NCBI RefSeq assembly: GCF_011393335.1
Contig: NZ_CP049865.1
Coordinates: forward strand, 1,320,722-1,384,721
Direction: 5' to 3'
Source of the DNA: Propioniciclava coleopterorum
Lineage (GTDB): Bacteria > Actinomycetota > Actinomycetes > Propionibacteriales > Propionibacteriaceae
DNA: 64,000 nucleotides
Numbering within the stretch: position 1 is the stretch's first letter; each line of letters opens with the position of its first letter. The notes beneath the pieces were generated by a model. It did no database searches. It was not told the DNA's origin and saw only the letters and a program-made list of their open reading frames with translations. Position numbers and translations under genes: made by a program. Below are positions 42,134 to 51,703 of this stretch, piece by piece.

Positions 42134-43642
42134 TCAGGCGTTCTTCAGGGTCACCCGGGCCAGGCCGGCGGCGACGAGCATCAGCACGATGCCGATCCCC
42201 GACGTCACCACCACGCCCGAGTCGAACGCGGCCCGAGCGGACTCCAGCAGCGGCTCGGCGAGCGCGGCGGGCAGCCCTGCGGCCACGTCGAGCGCACCGC
42301 CGAGCGTCTCCCCGGCCGCGGCCGCCTGCTCGGGGCTGAGCCCCGCCGGCACCTGGACGCCGCCGCGGTAGATCGCGGTCAGCAGCCCGCCCAGGACGGC
42401 GGTGCCGAGCACCGACCCGACCTCGTAGGCAGTCTCGGAGATCGCGGAGGCGGCGCCGGCCTTGGCCGCCGGGACGCTCGCGAGGATGAGGTCGTTGGAG
42501 ATCGTCTCGGAGAACCCGACCCCGGCGCCCAGCAGGGCGAACGCGACCAGGAGGCCGGCGTCCGAACCGGCGCGGCCGCTCAGCATCACCAGCGCGTAAC
42601 CGACCGCGTTGAGCAGCAGCCCGATCACCACGATGGTGCCCGGGCGCAGCACGCGCGCGATTCGGACGACCACGAGGCCCGCCACGATGGTGATGACCAG
42701 CCCGGGGAGCAGCACGAGGCCGGCCTGGATCGGCGTCCTGCCCGACACGAGCTGCAGGTGCTGCGACACGAAGAACAGGAACCCGACCATCGAGAAGATG
42801 CTCAGCAGGTTGGCCGACACCGCACCGCTGAACGTGGGGTTGGCGAACAGCCGGACGTCCAGCATGGGGTTGGCGCGGTGGAGTTGGCGATGGACGAACC
42901 ACACGCCGGTGACCAGGGACGCGGCCAGCGTCGCCATCACCTCGGGCGTCGCGCCGTACACCGTGACGGACTTGATGCTCCACACCAGCGTCGACATGGC
43001 GGCCAGCACCAGCAGCGTGGAGAGCGGGTCGATCGCGCCGGGCTGCGGGTCGCGGGACTCGGGCAGCACCAGCAGGCCCGCGATCAGCAGCGGCAGCAGC
43101 ACCGGGACGGCCAGCAGGAAGACCGAGCCCCACCAGAAGTGCTCGAGCAGGAAGCCGCCCACGAGCGGGCCGAGCGCGGCCCCGCCGCTGAAGCCGGCCG
43201 CCCAGATCGCGATGGCCAGGCGGCGCTCCTCGGCGTCGGTGAAGATGTTGCGGATCAGGCTCAGGGTCGCGGGCATGATCATGGCGCCGAAGAAGCCCAT
43301 GGCCGCGCGCAGCGCGATCAGGGCGGACGCCGTGGGCGCGAAGGCGGCGATCACGGACACCGCGGCGAAGCCGGTGGCGCCGATCAGCAGGAGCCGACGG
43401 CGTCCGAAGCGGTCGCCGAGGCTGCCCATCGGGATCAGCAGGCCGGCCAGCACCAGCGGGTACACGTCGACGATCCACAGCAGCTCCACCCCGGTCGGGC
43501 GCAACGCCTCGGAGATCGCGGGCACCGCGAACGCGAGCACGGTGTTGTCGACCGCGACGAGGAGCACCGGCAGCATCAGCACGGCCAGGGCCCACCAGCG
43601 CAGCTTGGCAGCCGTCGGCGAGCTCAGTTCGGTGATGGTCAT
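42134..43642 (-). CDS. MFS drug exporter, DHA2 (14-helix) type
   Basis: 502 residues from ATG 43642. Helix 1 carries LLVAVDNTVLAFAVPAI, the DHA2 motif D1 form, then GSLGDRFGRRRLLL (motif A) and RAAMGFFGAMIMPATLSLI (motif C neighbourhood). About 14 helices are expected. It resembles SmvA/QacA-type exporters of cationic compounds. It is transcribed divergently from a TetR gene, and a perfect palindrome lies between them, so it is probably repressed by that regulator until a substrate appears. Confidence 0.87.
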   Translation of the reverse strand: MTITELSSPTAAKLRWWALAVLMLPVLLVAVDNTVLAFAVPAISEALRPTGVELLWIVDVYPLVLAGLLIPMGSLGDRFGRRRLLLIGATGFAAVSVIAAFAPTASALIALRAAMGFFGAMIMPATLSLIRNIFTDAEERRLAIAIWAAGFSGGAALGPLVGGFLLEHFWWGSVFLLAVPVLLPLLIAGLLVLPESRDPQPGAIDPLSTLLVLAAMSTLVWSIKSVTVYGATPEVMATLAASLVTGVWFVHRQLHRANPMLDVRLFANPTFSGAVSANLLSIFSMVGFLFFVSQHLQLVSGRTPIQAGLVLLPGLVITIVAGLVVVRIARVLRPGTIVVIGLLLNAVGYALVMLSGRAGSDAGLLVAFALLGAGVGFSETISNDLILASVPAAKAGAASAISETAYEVGSVLGTAVLGGLLTAIYRGGVQVPAGLSPEQAAAAGETLGGALDVAAGLPAALAEPLLESARAAFDSGVVVTSGIGIVLMLVAAGLARVTLKNA

Positions 43643-43701
43643 GCGGGCACATCCTCTCGGGTTCGGGGGCGGTGACGCGATTGCGCCGTCAACCATTCTA
43701 A

Positions 43702-43715
43702 ACCGTCTAGACGGT
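43702..43715. promoter_or_regulatory. TetR-type palindromic operator in the MFS/TetR divergent promoter
   Basis: ACCGTCTAGACGGT, a perfect 14-base palindrome in a locally AT-rich stretch. It lies 60 bases from the MFS start and 30 bases from the TetR start, well placed to repress both. Confidence 0.75.
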
Positions 43716-43744
43716 ACAGTTCAAACGCCGCTAGGGTGGTTGCC

Positions 43745-44277
43745 ATGTCCGCGCGCGACCGCGTCCTCGACTCGTTCGAGACGATCCTGACCACCGAGGG
43801 GGAACGGGCGGCGACGCTCGACGCGGTCGCCGCCCACGCCGGCGTGTCCAAGGGCGGGCTGCTGTACCACTTCCCCAACCGGGAGGCGCTCGCCGCCGGC
43901 CTGCTCGAGCGCCTGCGCTCGCTCGCCGACGTCGACCTGGCCGCCATGGCCGCCGCCCCGAGGGCCCGTCGATCTACTACGTCTCCACGTCGTCCAACGT
44001 CGGCTCGGCGTTCGACCGCGCCCTCATCGCGGCGACCCGGCTGGGCATGGAGAAGCACCCGGACGCCAGCGCGACGATCCGCGACATCCAGCAGCGATGG
44101 CTGGCGCTGATCCGAGCCGAGGTCGGCGCCGACGGCGTCGCCGCCGCCATCATGCTGCTGGGCGACGGCATGTACTACAACGCGGTGTTCGGCGGCGAGG
44201 GCTTCGCCTCCCCCGCCCGCAACATGGACGCCCTCCTGGCCGTCGTCCGCGACCTCATCGCCACCGCGCGCGCCTGA
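43745..44277 (+). CDS. TetR family regulator of the MFS exporter (apparent frameshift)
   Basis: ATG 43745, with TAGGGT seven bases upstream. The helix-turn-helix reads AATLDAVAAHAGVSKGGLLY followed by HFPNREALAAGLLERL. Near 43957 the frame breaks. One C added to the C4 run gives AAPEGPSIYYVSTSSNVGSA and continues through LIAATRLGMEKHPDASATI to 44277, about 177 residues. It is most similar to QacR/SmvR-like repressors by layout. The operator at 43702-43715 is its likely target. Confidence 0.82.
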
Positions 44278-44299
44278 CCCACCTCGGACGCCTGAGCCA

Positions 44300-44326
44300 C
44301 CTCGGGCGAAGGGGCGCCGCCCGAGG
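44300..44326. terminator. Bidirectional terminator between TetR and GH78 genes
   Basis: CCTCGGGC and GCCCGAGG, a perfect 8-base stem with an 11-base loop, between the convergent stops at 44277 and 44336. Confidence 0.6.
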
Positions 44327-44335
44327 GAGGCTCCC

Positions 44336-46596
44336 TCAGATCGCCGCAGCCGCCGGCACCGTCCGGGCGTGCGCGCCCGCCCCGACCTCCAGGCGCGTCC
44401 CGTCCGGCAGGACCCAGTCGGCGACGATTCCCGCGGGCACCTCGGCGGTGACCTCGATCGTGCCGTCCGGGAGCCGCTTCCACCCCGACCGGATCGTGCC
44501 GACCGGGGCGTCCAGGGACGCCGCGGCCCAGTCCAGCCCGGGGCCGGGGACCGGCTCCAGCCGGACGCGCGCGTAGCCGGGCTCGGCCGGCCGGATGCCT
44601 CCGACGACCTGGTAGAGCCAGTCGGCGACCGCGCCCAGCGCGTAGTGGTTGAAGCTGGTCATCTGGCCGGGGTTGATCGAGCCGTCGGGCAGCATCGAGT
44701 CCCAGCGCTCCCACACGGTGGTCGCGCCCATCGAGATCGGGTAGAGCCACGAGGGGCACTCCTCCTCAAGCAGCAGCCGGTAGGCGTCGGCGACGTGGCC
44801 GGTCTCCGACAGCGCCCAGGTGACGTACGGCGTGCCGGCGAAGCCGGTGCTGACGCGGTAGCCGGCCCCGCGGACCAGCTCGGCGAGCCGCTCGCCGGCC
44901 CGCGCGCGGGCGGGTCCGTCCAGCAGGCCGAAGGCGATGGCGACCGCGTACACGGTGGCGCAGTCGGAGCGGATGCGCCCGGCGTCGTCGACGTAGTGCT
45001 CGATGAAGGCGGCCCGCACCCGGTCGGCCAGGGCGCGCCAGCGGGCGGCGTCGGCGTCCCGGCCGAGCACGGCGGCGGCGTCCGCGGCGAAGGACGCCGA
45101 GCGGAACAGGCTGGCCGTCGCGACCACGGCCGGGTCGGCCTTGGCCTGCTCCGGGGCGTCCGCGGGTGCGTCCGGGTCGAGCCAGTCACCCAGGATCTGG
45201 TCGGCCTCCCACAGGCCGGTCGGGCTGAGGACCGCCTCCACCGACTCAAGGTGGGCGACCATGCCGGGGTAGTGCTCGGCTAGCCGGCCGCGGTCGCCGT
45301 AGGCGTGCCACAGCGCCTCGGGCACCCAGCATGCCGCGTCCGCCCACACGGCCTGGATCCCGGGGAAGCCCTGCCAGCCGGCGTTCGCGCGGTGCCGCAG
45401 GACCTGGGGGACGATGATCGGGACGAACCCCTCCTGCTCGGTCTCGTGACGTAGGTCGAGCAGCCACTTGTGCAGGAAGTCGGCCACGTCGAACTGGAAG
45501 CACGCCGTCGCCGCGTAGGCGGCGATGTCGCCGGTCCAGCCCAGCCGCTCGTCGCGCTGGGGACAGTCGGTGGGCACGTCCAGGAAGTTGCCCTTCTGGC
45601 CCCATACCGAGTTGTGGACCAGCTGGTTCACGCCGGGATGGCTGCACGCGAAGGTCCCGGTCGGACGCAGGTCGCTGTGCACGACCACGGCCACCAGGTC
45701 CTCGGGTCGCAGGTCTCCGGGCCAGCCGGTGACCTCGGCGTACCGGAAGCCGTGGAAGGTCATGGTCGGCTCGACGGCGTCCTCGCCCCGGAGAGGGTGA
45801 TCGTGTCGGTCTGTCGGGCGGCGCGCAACGGCCGGACGCCGAGTTCGCCGTCCTCCAGCACCTCGGCGTGGCGCAGCGTTAGGGTGGCGCCGCGCTCGCC
45901 CCGCACCGTGAAGCGCAGCCACCCGACGAGGTTCTGCCCGAAGTCGACCAGCGTCGCACCGGACGGCGAGGTCCACACCTTCACCGGCGCGATCACCTCG
46001 TGCCGCCCGATCAGCGGCCCGGTCTGCGGGACGAGCGCGGCGGCGTCCAGGGACCCCAGCGCCACCGGCTGGTCGGGCTCGGGGACGTGGGTGAAGTCGA
46101 GGTGCTGGCCGTGGTACAGGTTGTTGGCGCGCACGGGCCCCGTGGTCGCCAGCCAGGACGCGTCGGTCACCACCCGCTGCTCGTGACCGTCGGAGAACCG
46201 GACGATCAGCGACGCGGCGACGCCGGTGTCGGGCCCGTAGTCGGCCTGGGCGTCGGCGAACCCGAGCTTGCCGCGCCACCAGCCGTTGCCCACGGTGAAG
46301 GCCAGAACTGCGCCGTCGCGCACCAGGTCGGTGACGTCGAAGGACTGCACCTGCAGCCGCCACTCGTACGAGGTCCAGCCCGGGTTGAGCACCGACGCGC
46401 TGACCGGGTGGCCGTCGATCGTGGCCTCGTAGACGCCATGGGCGGTGGCGGCCAGCCGCGCGGAGACGACCGGGCCGTGCCCGGCATCCAGCTTCAGGGT
46501 GGTGTGCAGGACGGACGCCGGCGCGTCGGGGCGCGGGTCGTCCAGGGGGTGACGGATCAGGGCGGCGGTGGCGAGATCGGCGACGGCGTCGGTCAT
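44336..46596 (-). CDS. Alpha-L-rhamnosidase, GH78 family (apparent frameshift)
   Basis: ATG 46596. The N-terminal part is beta-rich (TSYEWRLQVQSFDVTDLVRD, GNGWWRGKLGF). Near 45787 the frame breaks. One G added (C4 run 45786-45789) gives TLSGGEDAVEPTMTFHGFRY. The catalytic barrel carries SVWGQKGNFLDVPTDCPQRD and ERLGWTGDIAAY, with the acidic residues of GH78, then WERWDSMLPDGS. The C-terminal beta domain follows. About 753 residues. No signal peptide is seen, so it likely acts on imported rhamnosides. A LacI-type operator stands 22 bases upstream, like the other rhamnose genes. Confidence 0.87.
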
Positions 46597-46617
46597 GGCT
46601 CAACCCTGGCCACCTTT

Positions 46618-46631
46618 TTGAAACGAGTCAA
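46618..46631 (-). promoter_or_regulatory. LacI-type operator in front of the GH78 gene
   Basis: TTGAAACGAGTCAA, differing from the rhaM site by one core base plus flanks. Its near edge is 22 bases upstream of the start codon, the same position as at rhaD and rhaM. Confidence 0.6.
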
Positions 46632-46675
46632 TCGGTTGCCGCCCACCGCGGCCGTCCGAACCGATCGTCCCCCAT

Positions 46676-46712
46676 GGACCGCTGCCGCCGTGTCCAAGGA
46701 CGGCAGCGGTCC
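46676..46712 (-). terminator. Terminator downstream of the amidohydrolase gene
   Basis: GGACCGCTGCCG pairs perfectly with CGGCAGCGGTCC, a 12-base stem. It lies 78 bases beyond the amidohydrolase stop. The 46632-46789 interval has no gene. Confidence 0.6.
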
Positions 46713-46789
46713 ACTCCCGGGGGGTCCCGTCAGGCGGGAGGCCCCGGGTCGGGATGGGCCGCCTGCAGTCGGCCCACGTCTCTCCCGGC

Positions 46790-48037
46790 TCAGGCCGGGA
46801 CGTACTGGGGTTGGCTCACCTCGTCGTTCCAGCGGCGCCTCGACCGGAACTCGGGGCGGTACTCCTCACCGCGCGCGATGACGAGCTCGACGTCGCGGAG
46901 CGCCTCGAGGTCGGCCCGCGGGTTGCCCCGCACGACGATCACGTCGGCGTCCAGGCCGGCGGCGAGCCGACCGGTGACGCCCTCCAGGCCGAGGGACTCG
47001 GCGGCCAGCGCCGTCGCGGAGTGCAGCACCTCGTCGTTCGTCATGCCGAACGCCGCCATGCCGGCCAGGCCGTAGACGTATTCGACGTGCGGCGCGTTGT
47101 CGATGCCCGCGTCGGTGCCCGCGACGACCTTGACGCCGGCGTCCAGCAGCCGCCGGTTGAGCCCCGGCTCGAAGACCTCGTCGGCGGTCTTGTCGATGTA
47201 GGTGAGGAACGTCCCGAGGGCCGCGCACACGGTCCGGCAGACGTACTGCCCGCTCTGGGCCGTCATGGCGATGACCTCGGCGTCGGGCCGGTTGGTGCCG
47301 TCGGCCTGGGTGAACGCGTAGTGCTCCAGCGAGTCGACGCCGGCGTTGATGGCGTTGCGGATGCCGGGCGTGCCGTGGCAGTGCGCGGCGACCCGCATGC
47401 CGTAGTGGTGCGCGGCGTCCACGATGGCCTGCATCTCCTCGGGCGTGAACTGGGCCTTGGCGGGCAGCGTGCCGGGGGTCATGTTGCCGCCGGTCGACAT
47501 GATCTTGATGTGGTCCGCGCCGTCGCGACGCGCCCGCCGCACGGCCTGGATCACGCCGTCGACCGTCTCGGCCTCCCCGCCGAGGAAGTAGCAGTGACCG
47601 CCGGTGACGGTGATGGGGGCGTTCACGACAAGCAGGCGAGGCCCGCGCGCGCTGCCGGCGTTGATCGCCTGCTTGACGCGCACGTCCAGCAGCCCGGGCG
47701 CGCCCAGGTCGCGCGCGGTCGTGACGCCGGCGCTCAGCAGCTCCCGCGCGCTGCGCAGCATGATCGTGTAGCGCTCCAGGTCGTCGGCGGCCAGCATGAC
47801 CTCGACGGGCTTGGCGGACCCGTCGAACGCCAGGTGGACGTGAGTGTCGATCAGGCCGGGCAGGATCGTGGCGTCGTCGCCGTGGTCGACGACCGCTCCA
47901 TGCTCCGCCGGCAGGTCGGCGACGGGGCCGACCCAGGCGATGGTCGTCCCGTCGATCACGACGGCGGCGTCGCGCAGTTCCTCGCCGGGCGTCCCGGTCA
48001 GGACGCGGCCGGCGCGGTGGGTGGTGGGTGCGGACAT
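46790..48037 (-). CDS. Metal-dependent amidohydrolase (imidazolonepropionase/prolidase-like)
   Basis: 415 residues from ATG 48037 with AAGGAGGACGTC upstream. Metal-ligand motifs of the amidohydrolase barrel are present: LPGLIDTHVHL (H-x-H), a lysine in ADHIKIMSTGG that may be carboxylated, VAAHCHGTPG, SLEHYAF and VVAGTDAGID. It hydrolyses a C-N bond in an amide, cyclic amide or dipeptide; the substrate is not readable. It is the last gene of a three-gene run with a PatB-like enzyme and a DauR-like regulator, opposite an MHS transporter. Confidence 0.82.
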   Translation of the reverse strand: MSAPTTHRAGRVLTGTPGEELRDAAVVIDGTTIAWVGPVADLPAEHGAVVDHGDDATILPGLIDTHVHLAFDGSAKPVEVMLAADDLERYTIMLRSARELLSAGVTTARDLGAPGLLDVRVKQAINAGSARGPRLLVVNAPITVTGGHCYFLGGEAETVDGVIQAVRRARRDGADHIKIMSTGGNMTPGTLPAKAQFTPEEMQAIVDAAHHYGMRVAAHCHGTPGIRNAINAGVDSLEHYAFTQADGTNRPDAEVIAMTAQSGQYVCRTVCAALGTFLTYIDKTADEVFEPGLNRRLLDAGVKVVAGTDAGIDNAPHVEYVYGLAGMAAFGMTNDEVLHSATALAAESLGLEGVTGRLAAGLDADVIVVRGNPRADLEALRDVELVIARGEEYRPEFRSRRRWNDEVSQPQYVPA

Positions 48038-48068
48038 TGACGTCCTCCTTGGTGGGGGGTTACCTCGG

Positions 48069-49250
48069 TCAGCCTCGGACGCCGACGGCGTCCAGGGCGG
48101 TGGCGATGCGATCGAGGGTGTGCATCATCAAGGGGTGGGGCATGGCGAAGACGAACCGGACGTGGCCGGCTCCGATGCGGCCGCACGCGGGGCCGTCGGA
48201 GCACATCACCCCGGCGCGCTGCAGCAGGAACTCCTGCGCCGAGCCGTCCAGCGCGTAGGCGCGCAGGTCGAGCCAGGCGATGTAGGTGCCCTCCGCGTGC
48301 GAGACCCGCGCGTGCGGCAGCCGGGCGGCGACGAACTCCTCCAGGGCGTCCCGGTTGCGGCGCAGGTAGGCCAGCACGTCGGCCAGCCAGGGGTCGGCGT
48401 CGTCGAAGGCCGCGGTGGTGGCGACGAGGCCGAGGTTCGCGGCGCCGTGCATGGGCAGGAAGCCGACCTCGTCCCAGCGCGCCTGGTCGGCGTCGTTGCT
48501 GGTGATCAGCTGGGCGCACTTCAGCCCGGGCAGGTTGAAGGCCTTGGACGCCGCCGTCGCGGTGACCGTGTGGCCGGCCGCGACGGGGCCGAGCGAGGCG
48601 TAGGAGACGTGCTGGTGTCCCGGGAAGACCAGCGGCAGCCAGATCTCGTCGGAGAACACGCGGCCGCCCTTGCGGTCGACGATCTCCTCCAGCGCGCGCA
48701 GCTCGTCGGTGGTGAAGACGCGCCCCGTGGGGTTGTGGGGGTTGCACAGCACCAGCAGGCCGCCGCCCTCGTCGAAGGCGCGCTCGATGCCGGCCAGATC
48801 GTTGACGTAGTGGACGCCGTCGTCTGTGAGCATCGGCACCTCGATGACCTCGCGCCCCATCATGGGGGGCACCGACAGGAACGGCATGTAGGCGGGCGTG
48901 GGGACGATGATCCTGCTGCCCGGCTCGCTGAAGTGTTCGATGGCGGCCTGCAGCACGGCGATGACGTCGGGCATCTCGTTGACGCGGGCGGGCGGCACGT
49001 CCCACCCGGCTCGGCGGCGCAGGTAGTCGGCGACCGCCCGCTGCATCTCGCGCTTGTGGCGCGGCGGCAGGTAGGCGAACAGCCCCGCGTCCACCTCGCG
49101 GTGGAGCGCGTCGACGATCTGGGGCGCGATCCCGTAGTCCATCTCGGCGGTGAACGCGCCGATCGCGCTGTCCTCGCGGACCCACTTGGTCGCGCCGGTG
49201 GCGCGCAGGTGGGCCAGGGTGATGGCGTCGAGTTCGTCGAAGGTGGGCAT
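48069..49250 (-). CDS. PatB/MalY-type PLP enzyme (C-S lyase or aminotransferase)
   Basis: 393 residues from ATG 49250. Class I/II aminotransferase fold: WVREDSAIGAFTAEMDYGIA (MalY/PatB-style N-terminus), LLVLCNPHNPTGRVF, FSDEIWLPLVF, and the PLP lysine in TATAASKAFNLPGLK. PatB and MalY cleave cystathionine and cysteine conjugates, releasing thiol, pyruvate and ammonia. An aminotransferase role cannot be excluded. It lies 31 bases before the amidohydrolase gene and 11 after the regulator gene. Confidence 0.83.
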   Translation of the reverse strand: MPTFDELDAITLAHLRATGATKWVREDSAIGAFTAEMDYGIAPQIVDALHREVDAGLFAYLPPRHKREMQRAVADYLRRRAGWDVPPARVNEMPDVIAVLQAAIEHFSEPGSRIIVPTPAYMPFLSVPPMMGREVIEVPMLTDDGVHYVNDLAGIERAFDEGGGLLVLCNPHNPTGRVFTTDELRALEEIVDRKGGRVFSDEIWLPLVFPGHQHVSYASLGPVAAGHTVTATAASKAFNLPGLKCAQLITSNDADQARWDEVGFLPMHGAANLGLVATTAAFDDADPWLADVLAYLRRNRDALEEFVAARLPHARVSHAEGTYIAWLDLRAYALDGSAQEFLLQRAGVMCSDGPACGRIGAGHVRFVFAMPHPLMMHTLDRIATALDAVGVRG

Positions 49251-49261
49251 CGTCGCTCCTC

Positions 49262-49996
49262 TCAGGGCTGGACGGCCGGGCCGTCCGCCTCCTCGATCTC
49301 GTTGAGGTAGTTGTAGACGGTGAAGCGCGAGACCCCGAGCGCCTGCGCGGCGGTCTCCACCGAGTCGCGCAGCAGGAAGAACCCCCGCGCCTGGAGCTCC
49401 CGGACGACGTCGACCTTGTCGGCCTTGCGCATGTGCGAGACGCGCTTGCCCGTGCGGAGGATCGCGGCCTCGAGCACGTGGTCGGCCAGCTCGGAGACGC
49501 TCCGGGCGAAGCGCTCATTGCTCGGCGCCGCCTCGGTGGCCGCCGGCCGAGGCGGCAGCGCCACCCCCAGCGGCTCGGTCGGGGTGGGTGCGCCCGGCTC
49601 CAGCATGGACGCCGCGGCGTCGGCCAGGGCCTGCCAGAACGCGACCGCGCGGTTGACGCACAGCACGGCCACCGGCTCGTCCGCGGAGTTGCGGATCACC
49701 GTCGTGGTGCAGCGCAGGGTGCCGGCCGTGGGGTGCTGGGCGACGTAGTCGGTGACGGTCTCGTAGCGGCCGCGCACCGCCATCTCCAACAGCAGATCGG
49801 TCGCCGGATCGCCCACGACGCGGCCCGTGACGTGGCCGGCCAACGCGACGATCGATTCGGGGAGCGCCCCGATGTCGTGCAGCACGACCTCCACGCCGGC
49901 GGGCACGGCGCCGTGCAGCGCGTCGACCGCCTTGGCCAACGTGGCCAGGATGACCTCGTTCTCCTCGCGCGGACCCGACCCACCGCTGACGTCCAT
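49262..49996 (-). CDS. DauR-like PAS/helix-turn-helix regulator
   Basis: 244 residues from ATG 49996, set by GGGAGGAGTGCC. The N-terminal half is a YheO-like PAS domain (GVEVVLHDIGALPESIVAL, TGTLRCTTTVIRNSADEPVA-like segment). The C-terminal helix-turn-helix (LLRDSVETAAQALGVSRFTV, then YNYLNEIE) matches DauR, a repressor of D-arginine catabolism. It heads the operon with the PLP enzyme and amidohydrolase and is divergent from the MHS transporter, so it probably senses the compound they import and degrade. A good TTGACG-17-TGTATA promoter precedes it. Confidence 0.82.
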   Translation of the reverse strand: MDVSGGSGPREENEVILATLAKAVDALHGAVPAGVEVVLHDIGALPESIVALAGHVTGRVVGDPATDLLLEMAVRGRYETVTDYVAQHPTAGTLRCTTTVIRNSADEPVAVLCVNRAVAFWQALADAAASMLEPGAPTPTEPLGVALPPRPAATEAAPSNERFARSVSELADHVLEAAILRTGKRVSHMRKADKVDVVRELQARGFFLLRDSVETAAQALGVSRFTVYNYLNEIEEADGPAVQP

Positions 49997-50031
49997 GGCA
50001 CTCCTCCCGGCGTGGAACTCCTGACCTGCTT

Positions 50032-50060
50032 TATACACCATGTTGAAGGTGTCTCGTCAA
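50032..50060 (-). promoter_or_regulatory. Promoter of the DauR-like regulator operon
   Basis: On the minus strand TTGACG (50060-50055), a 17-base spacer, and TGTATA (50037-50032). Transcription would start near 50025, about 30 bases before the start codon. Confidence 0.65.
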
Positions 50061-50065
50061 ACTGC

Positions 50066-50080
50066 TTAAACGTTTCATAA
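50066..50080. promoter_or_regulatory. LacI-like half-matching site between divergent promoters
   Basis: TTAAACGTTTCATAA shares the AAACGTTTCA core with the rhaM operator. Its place, 70 bases from one start and 150 from the other, differs from the 19-22 base position of the rhamnose sites, so membership of that regulon is doubtful. Confidence 0.3.
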
Positions 50081-50120
50081 CTTGTTGCACTATTTGCCCT
50101 AGTCACAGAGCCCTTCACTC

Positions 50121-50148
50121 TTGATTGTCAACAGTTCGTTGGGATAAT
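50121..50148 (+). promoter_or_regulatory. Promoter of the MHS transporter
   Basis: TTGATT (50121-50126), a 16-base spacer, and GATAAT (50143-50148). Transcription would begin near 50155, leaving a 75-base leader. The whole 49997-50229 interval is unusually AT-rich for this window. Confidence 0.65.
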
Positions 50149-50229
50149 CTCTCACCGCTTGTTGAAGTTGCGGTCACCACGGCGGTGAACGTCCCGACGA
50201 GCACACCCCACCCGACGAAGGGAGCAACC

Positions 50230-51540
50230 ATGTCCGACACCGCGACGACATCGAGTGGCAGACGATCGATCTTCAGCATCCCCGGCGTCTCGGGCTCGCA
50301 GTTGCGGGCCGCGGCGGTCGGGAACCTCATCGAGTGGTTCGACTGGAACGCGTACGCGTTCCTGGCGGTCTACTTCTCCAGCCAGTTCTTCCCCAAGGAC
50401 AGTCCCCCGCTCGTCGCCCTCCTGGGCACGTTCGGGATCATGGCCGTGGGCTTCATCATGCGGCCGATCTCGGGGCTCATCATCGGCTGGGTGGCCGACC
50501 GGCTGGGCCGCAAGGTCGCCATGCTCATCACCGTGTGGGGCATGGGCATCGCCAGCCTGCTGATCGGTCTGGCGCCCACCTTCGAGCAGGTCGGCGTCCT
50601 CGCGCCGGTCATCCTGCTGCTCGCGCGGGCCACCCAGGGCATCTGCATCGGCGGCGAGTACGCGTCGATGTCGGCGTTCGCGATGGAGATGACGCCGACG
50701 GGCAAGCGCGGCTTCATCGCCGGCATCCTCGGCGGCGTGGCCGCGCTGGGCCAGGTGGCCGTCACGCTCATCATCGTGCTGCTGGCCAACATCCTGAGCC
50801 ACGAGCAGATGGTCGAGTTCGGCTGGCGCATCGTCTTCGTCGTCGGCGGCCTGCTGTCCATCTGGGGCATCATCCTGCGCCGCGGCATGCACGACACCGT
50901 CGAGAAGGCCGATCGGCCCCGCACGCGCAGCACCCTCGGCTCGATGTTCCGGCCGATGCGCGAGCACCCGAAGGAGACGGTCCGGGTCATCGGGCTCACC
51001 ATCGGCTTCACCGCGATGGTCTACGCCTGGGGCGCCTACATGCCGACCTACGCGACCACCTACGCCGGCCTGGATCCGCGCTTCACCATGATCGCGATGC
51101 TGGTCACCTCGCTGACGCTCATCGTGGCCACCCCGCTGGCCGGCATCCTGTCGGACAAGGTGGGACGTCGACCCACGATGCTCGCCGCGGGCATCATCCT
51201 CGCGGTCGCGACCGTGCCGGCGCTGGGCCTGCTCAACGATCAGTTGTGGCGCCTCATCCTCATCCAGGCGGCGGGCAACCTGGTGATCGCGCTGCTGCAG
51301 GCCAGCTCGATGCCCGCCTACTCCGAGATGTTCCCGACGCAGTTCCGGGCGGCCGGTTTCGGCTTCCCGTACGCGCTGACCGTTGGCCTGGTGGGCGGCA
51401 CCGTCCCGATGGTCGGCACCCAGCTCGCCTCCATGGGGGCGGGCCACATGTTCCCGTGGTACCTCGTCGCCCTGATCGTCATCTCGATCTTCTTCTACGC
51501 CACGATGAAGGAGACCGCCTTCCAGGACATGCCCGACTGA
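50230..51540 (+). CDS. MFS transporter, metabolite:H+ symporter (MHS) family
   Basis: 436 residues from ATG 50230 with GGGAGCAACC upstream. MHS features: AVGNLIEWFDWNAYAFLAVY in helix 1, RPISGLIIGWVADRLGRKVA (motif A), ARATQGICIGGEYASMSAFA, and LSDKVGRRPTML in the second half. Twelve helices are expected. Known members import organic acids, betaines and related compounds with protons. It is divergent from the DauR-like regulator, the PatB-like enzyme and the amidohydrolase, so it most likely feeds them. Confidence 0.87.
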   Translation: MSDTATTSSGRRSIFSIPGVSGSQLRAAAVGNLIEWFDWNAYAFLAVYFSSQFFPKDSPPLVALLGTFGIMAVGFIMRPISGLIIGWVADRLGRKVAMLITVWGMGIASLLIGLAPTFEQVGVLAPVILLLARATQGICIGGEYASMSAFAMEMTPTGKRGFIAGILGGVAALGQVAVTLIIVLLANILSHEQMVEFGWRIVFVVGGLLSIWGIILRRGMHDTVEKADRPRTRSTLGSMFRPMREHPKETVRVIGLTIGFTAMVYAWGAYMPTYATTYAGLDPRFTMIAMLVTSLTLIVATPLAGILSDKVGRRPTMLAAGIILAVATVPALGLLNDQLWRLILIQAAGNLVIALLQASSMPAYSEMFPTQFRAAGFGFPYALTVGLVGGTVPMVGTQLASMGAGHMFPWYLVALIVISIFFYATMKETAFQDMPD

Positions 51541-51597
51541 CCTCTGCCGGGTTCGGCGCGCCGGCCGCCGGCGCGCCGGCCGTGCCCGAGGGTCGTC

Positions 51598-51636
51598 CGG
51601 TCCGGGCGGGGAGGGGCTTGCTCCCCGTTCGGACCG
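51598..51636. terminator. Composite stem-loop terminator
   Basis: Outer arms CGGTCCG/CGGACCG and inner arms GGGGAG/CTCCCC with small internal bulges. It lies between the convergent MHS gene (ends 51540) and TSUP gene (ends 51704) and could serve both. Confidence 0.65.
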
Positions 51637-51703
51637 GGTCGCCCTGATGCTCGCCGGCTTCGACACCGACGCCCGGCCGCTCCCCCGTCGGGTGGGGCCC
51701 GGC

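Noticed and set aside
40581-43652. A 1023-residue minus-strand frame joining cardiolipin synthase to upstream sequence
   Set aside because: Only the last 487 residues are Cls, with a good ribosome site at its ATG. The upstream part is the MFS gene read in the wrong frame.
50066-50080. Fourth rhamnose operator in front of the MHS transporter
   Set aside because: The core matches, but the dyad is imperfect and lies far from both start codons, unlike the other three sites. It is listed only as a weak site.
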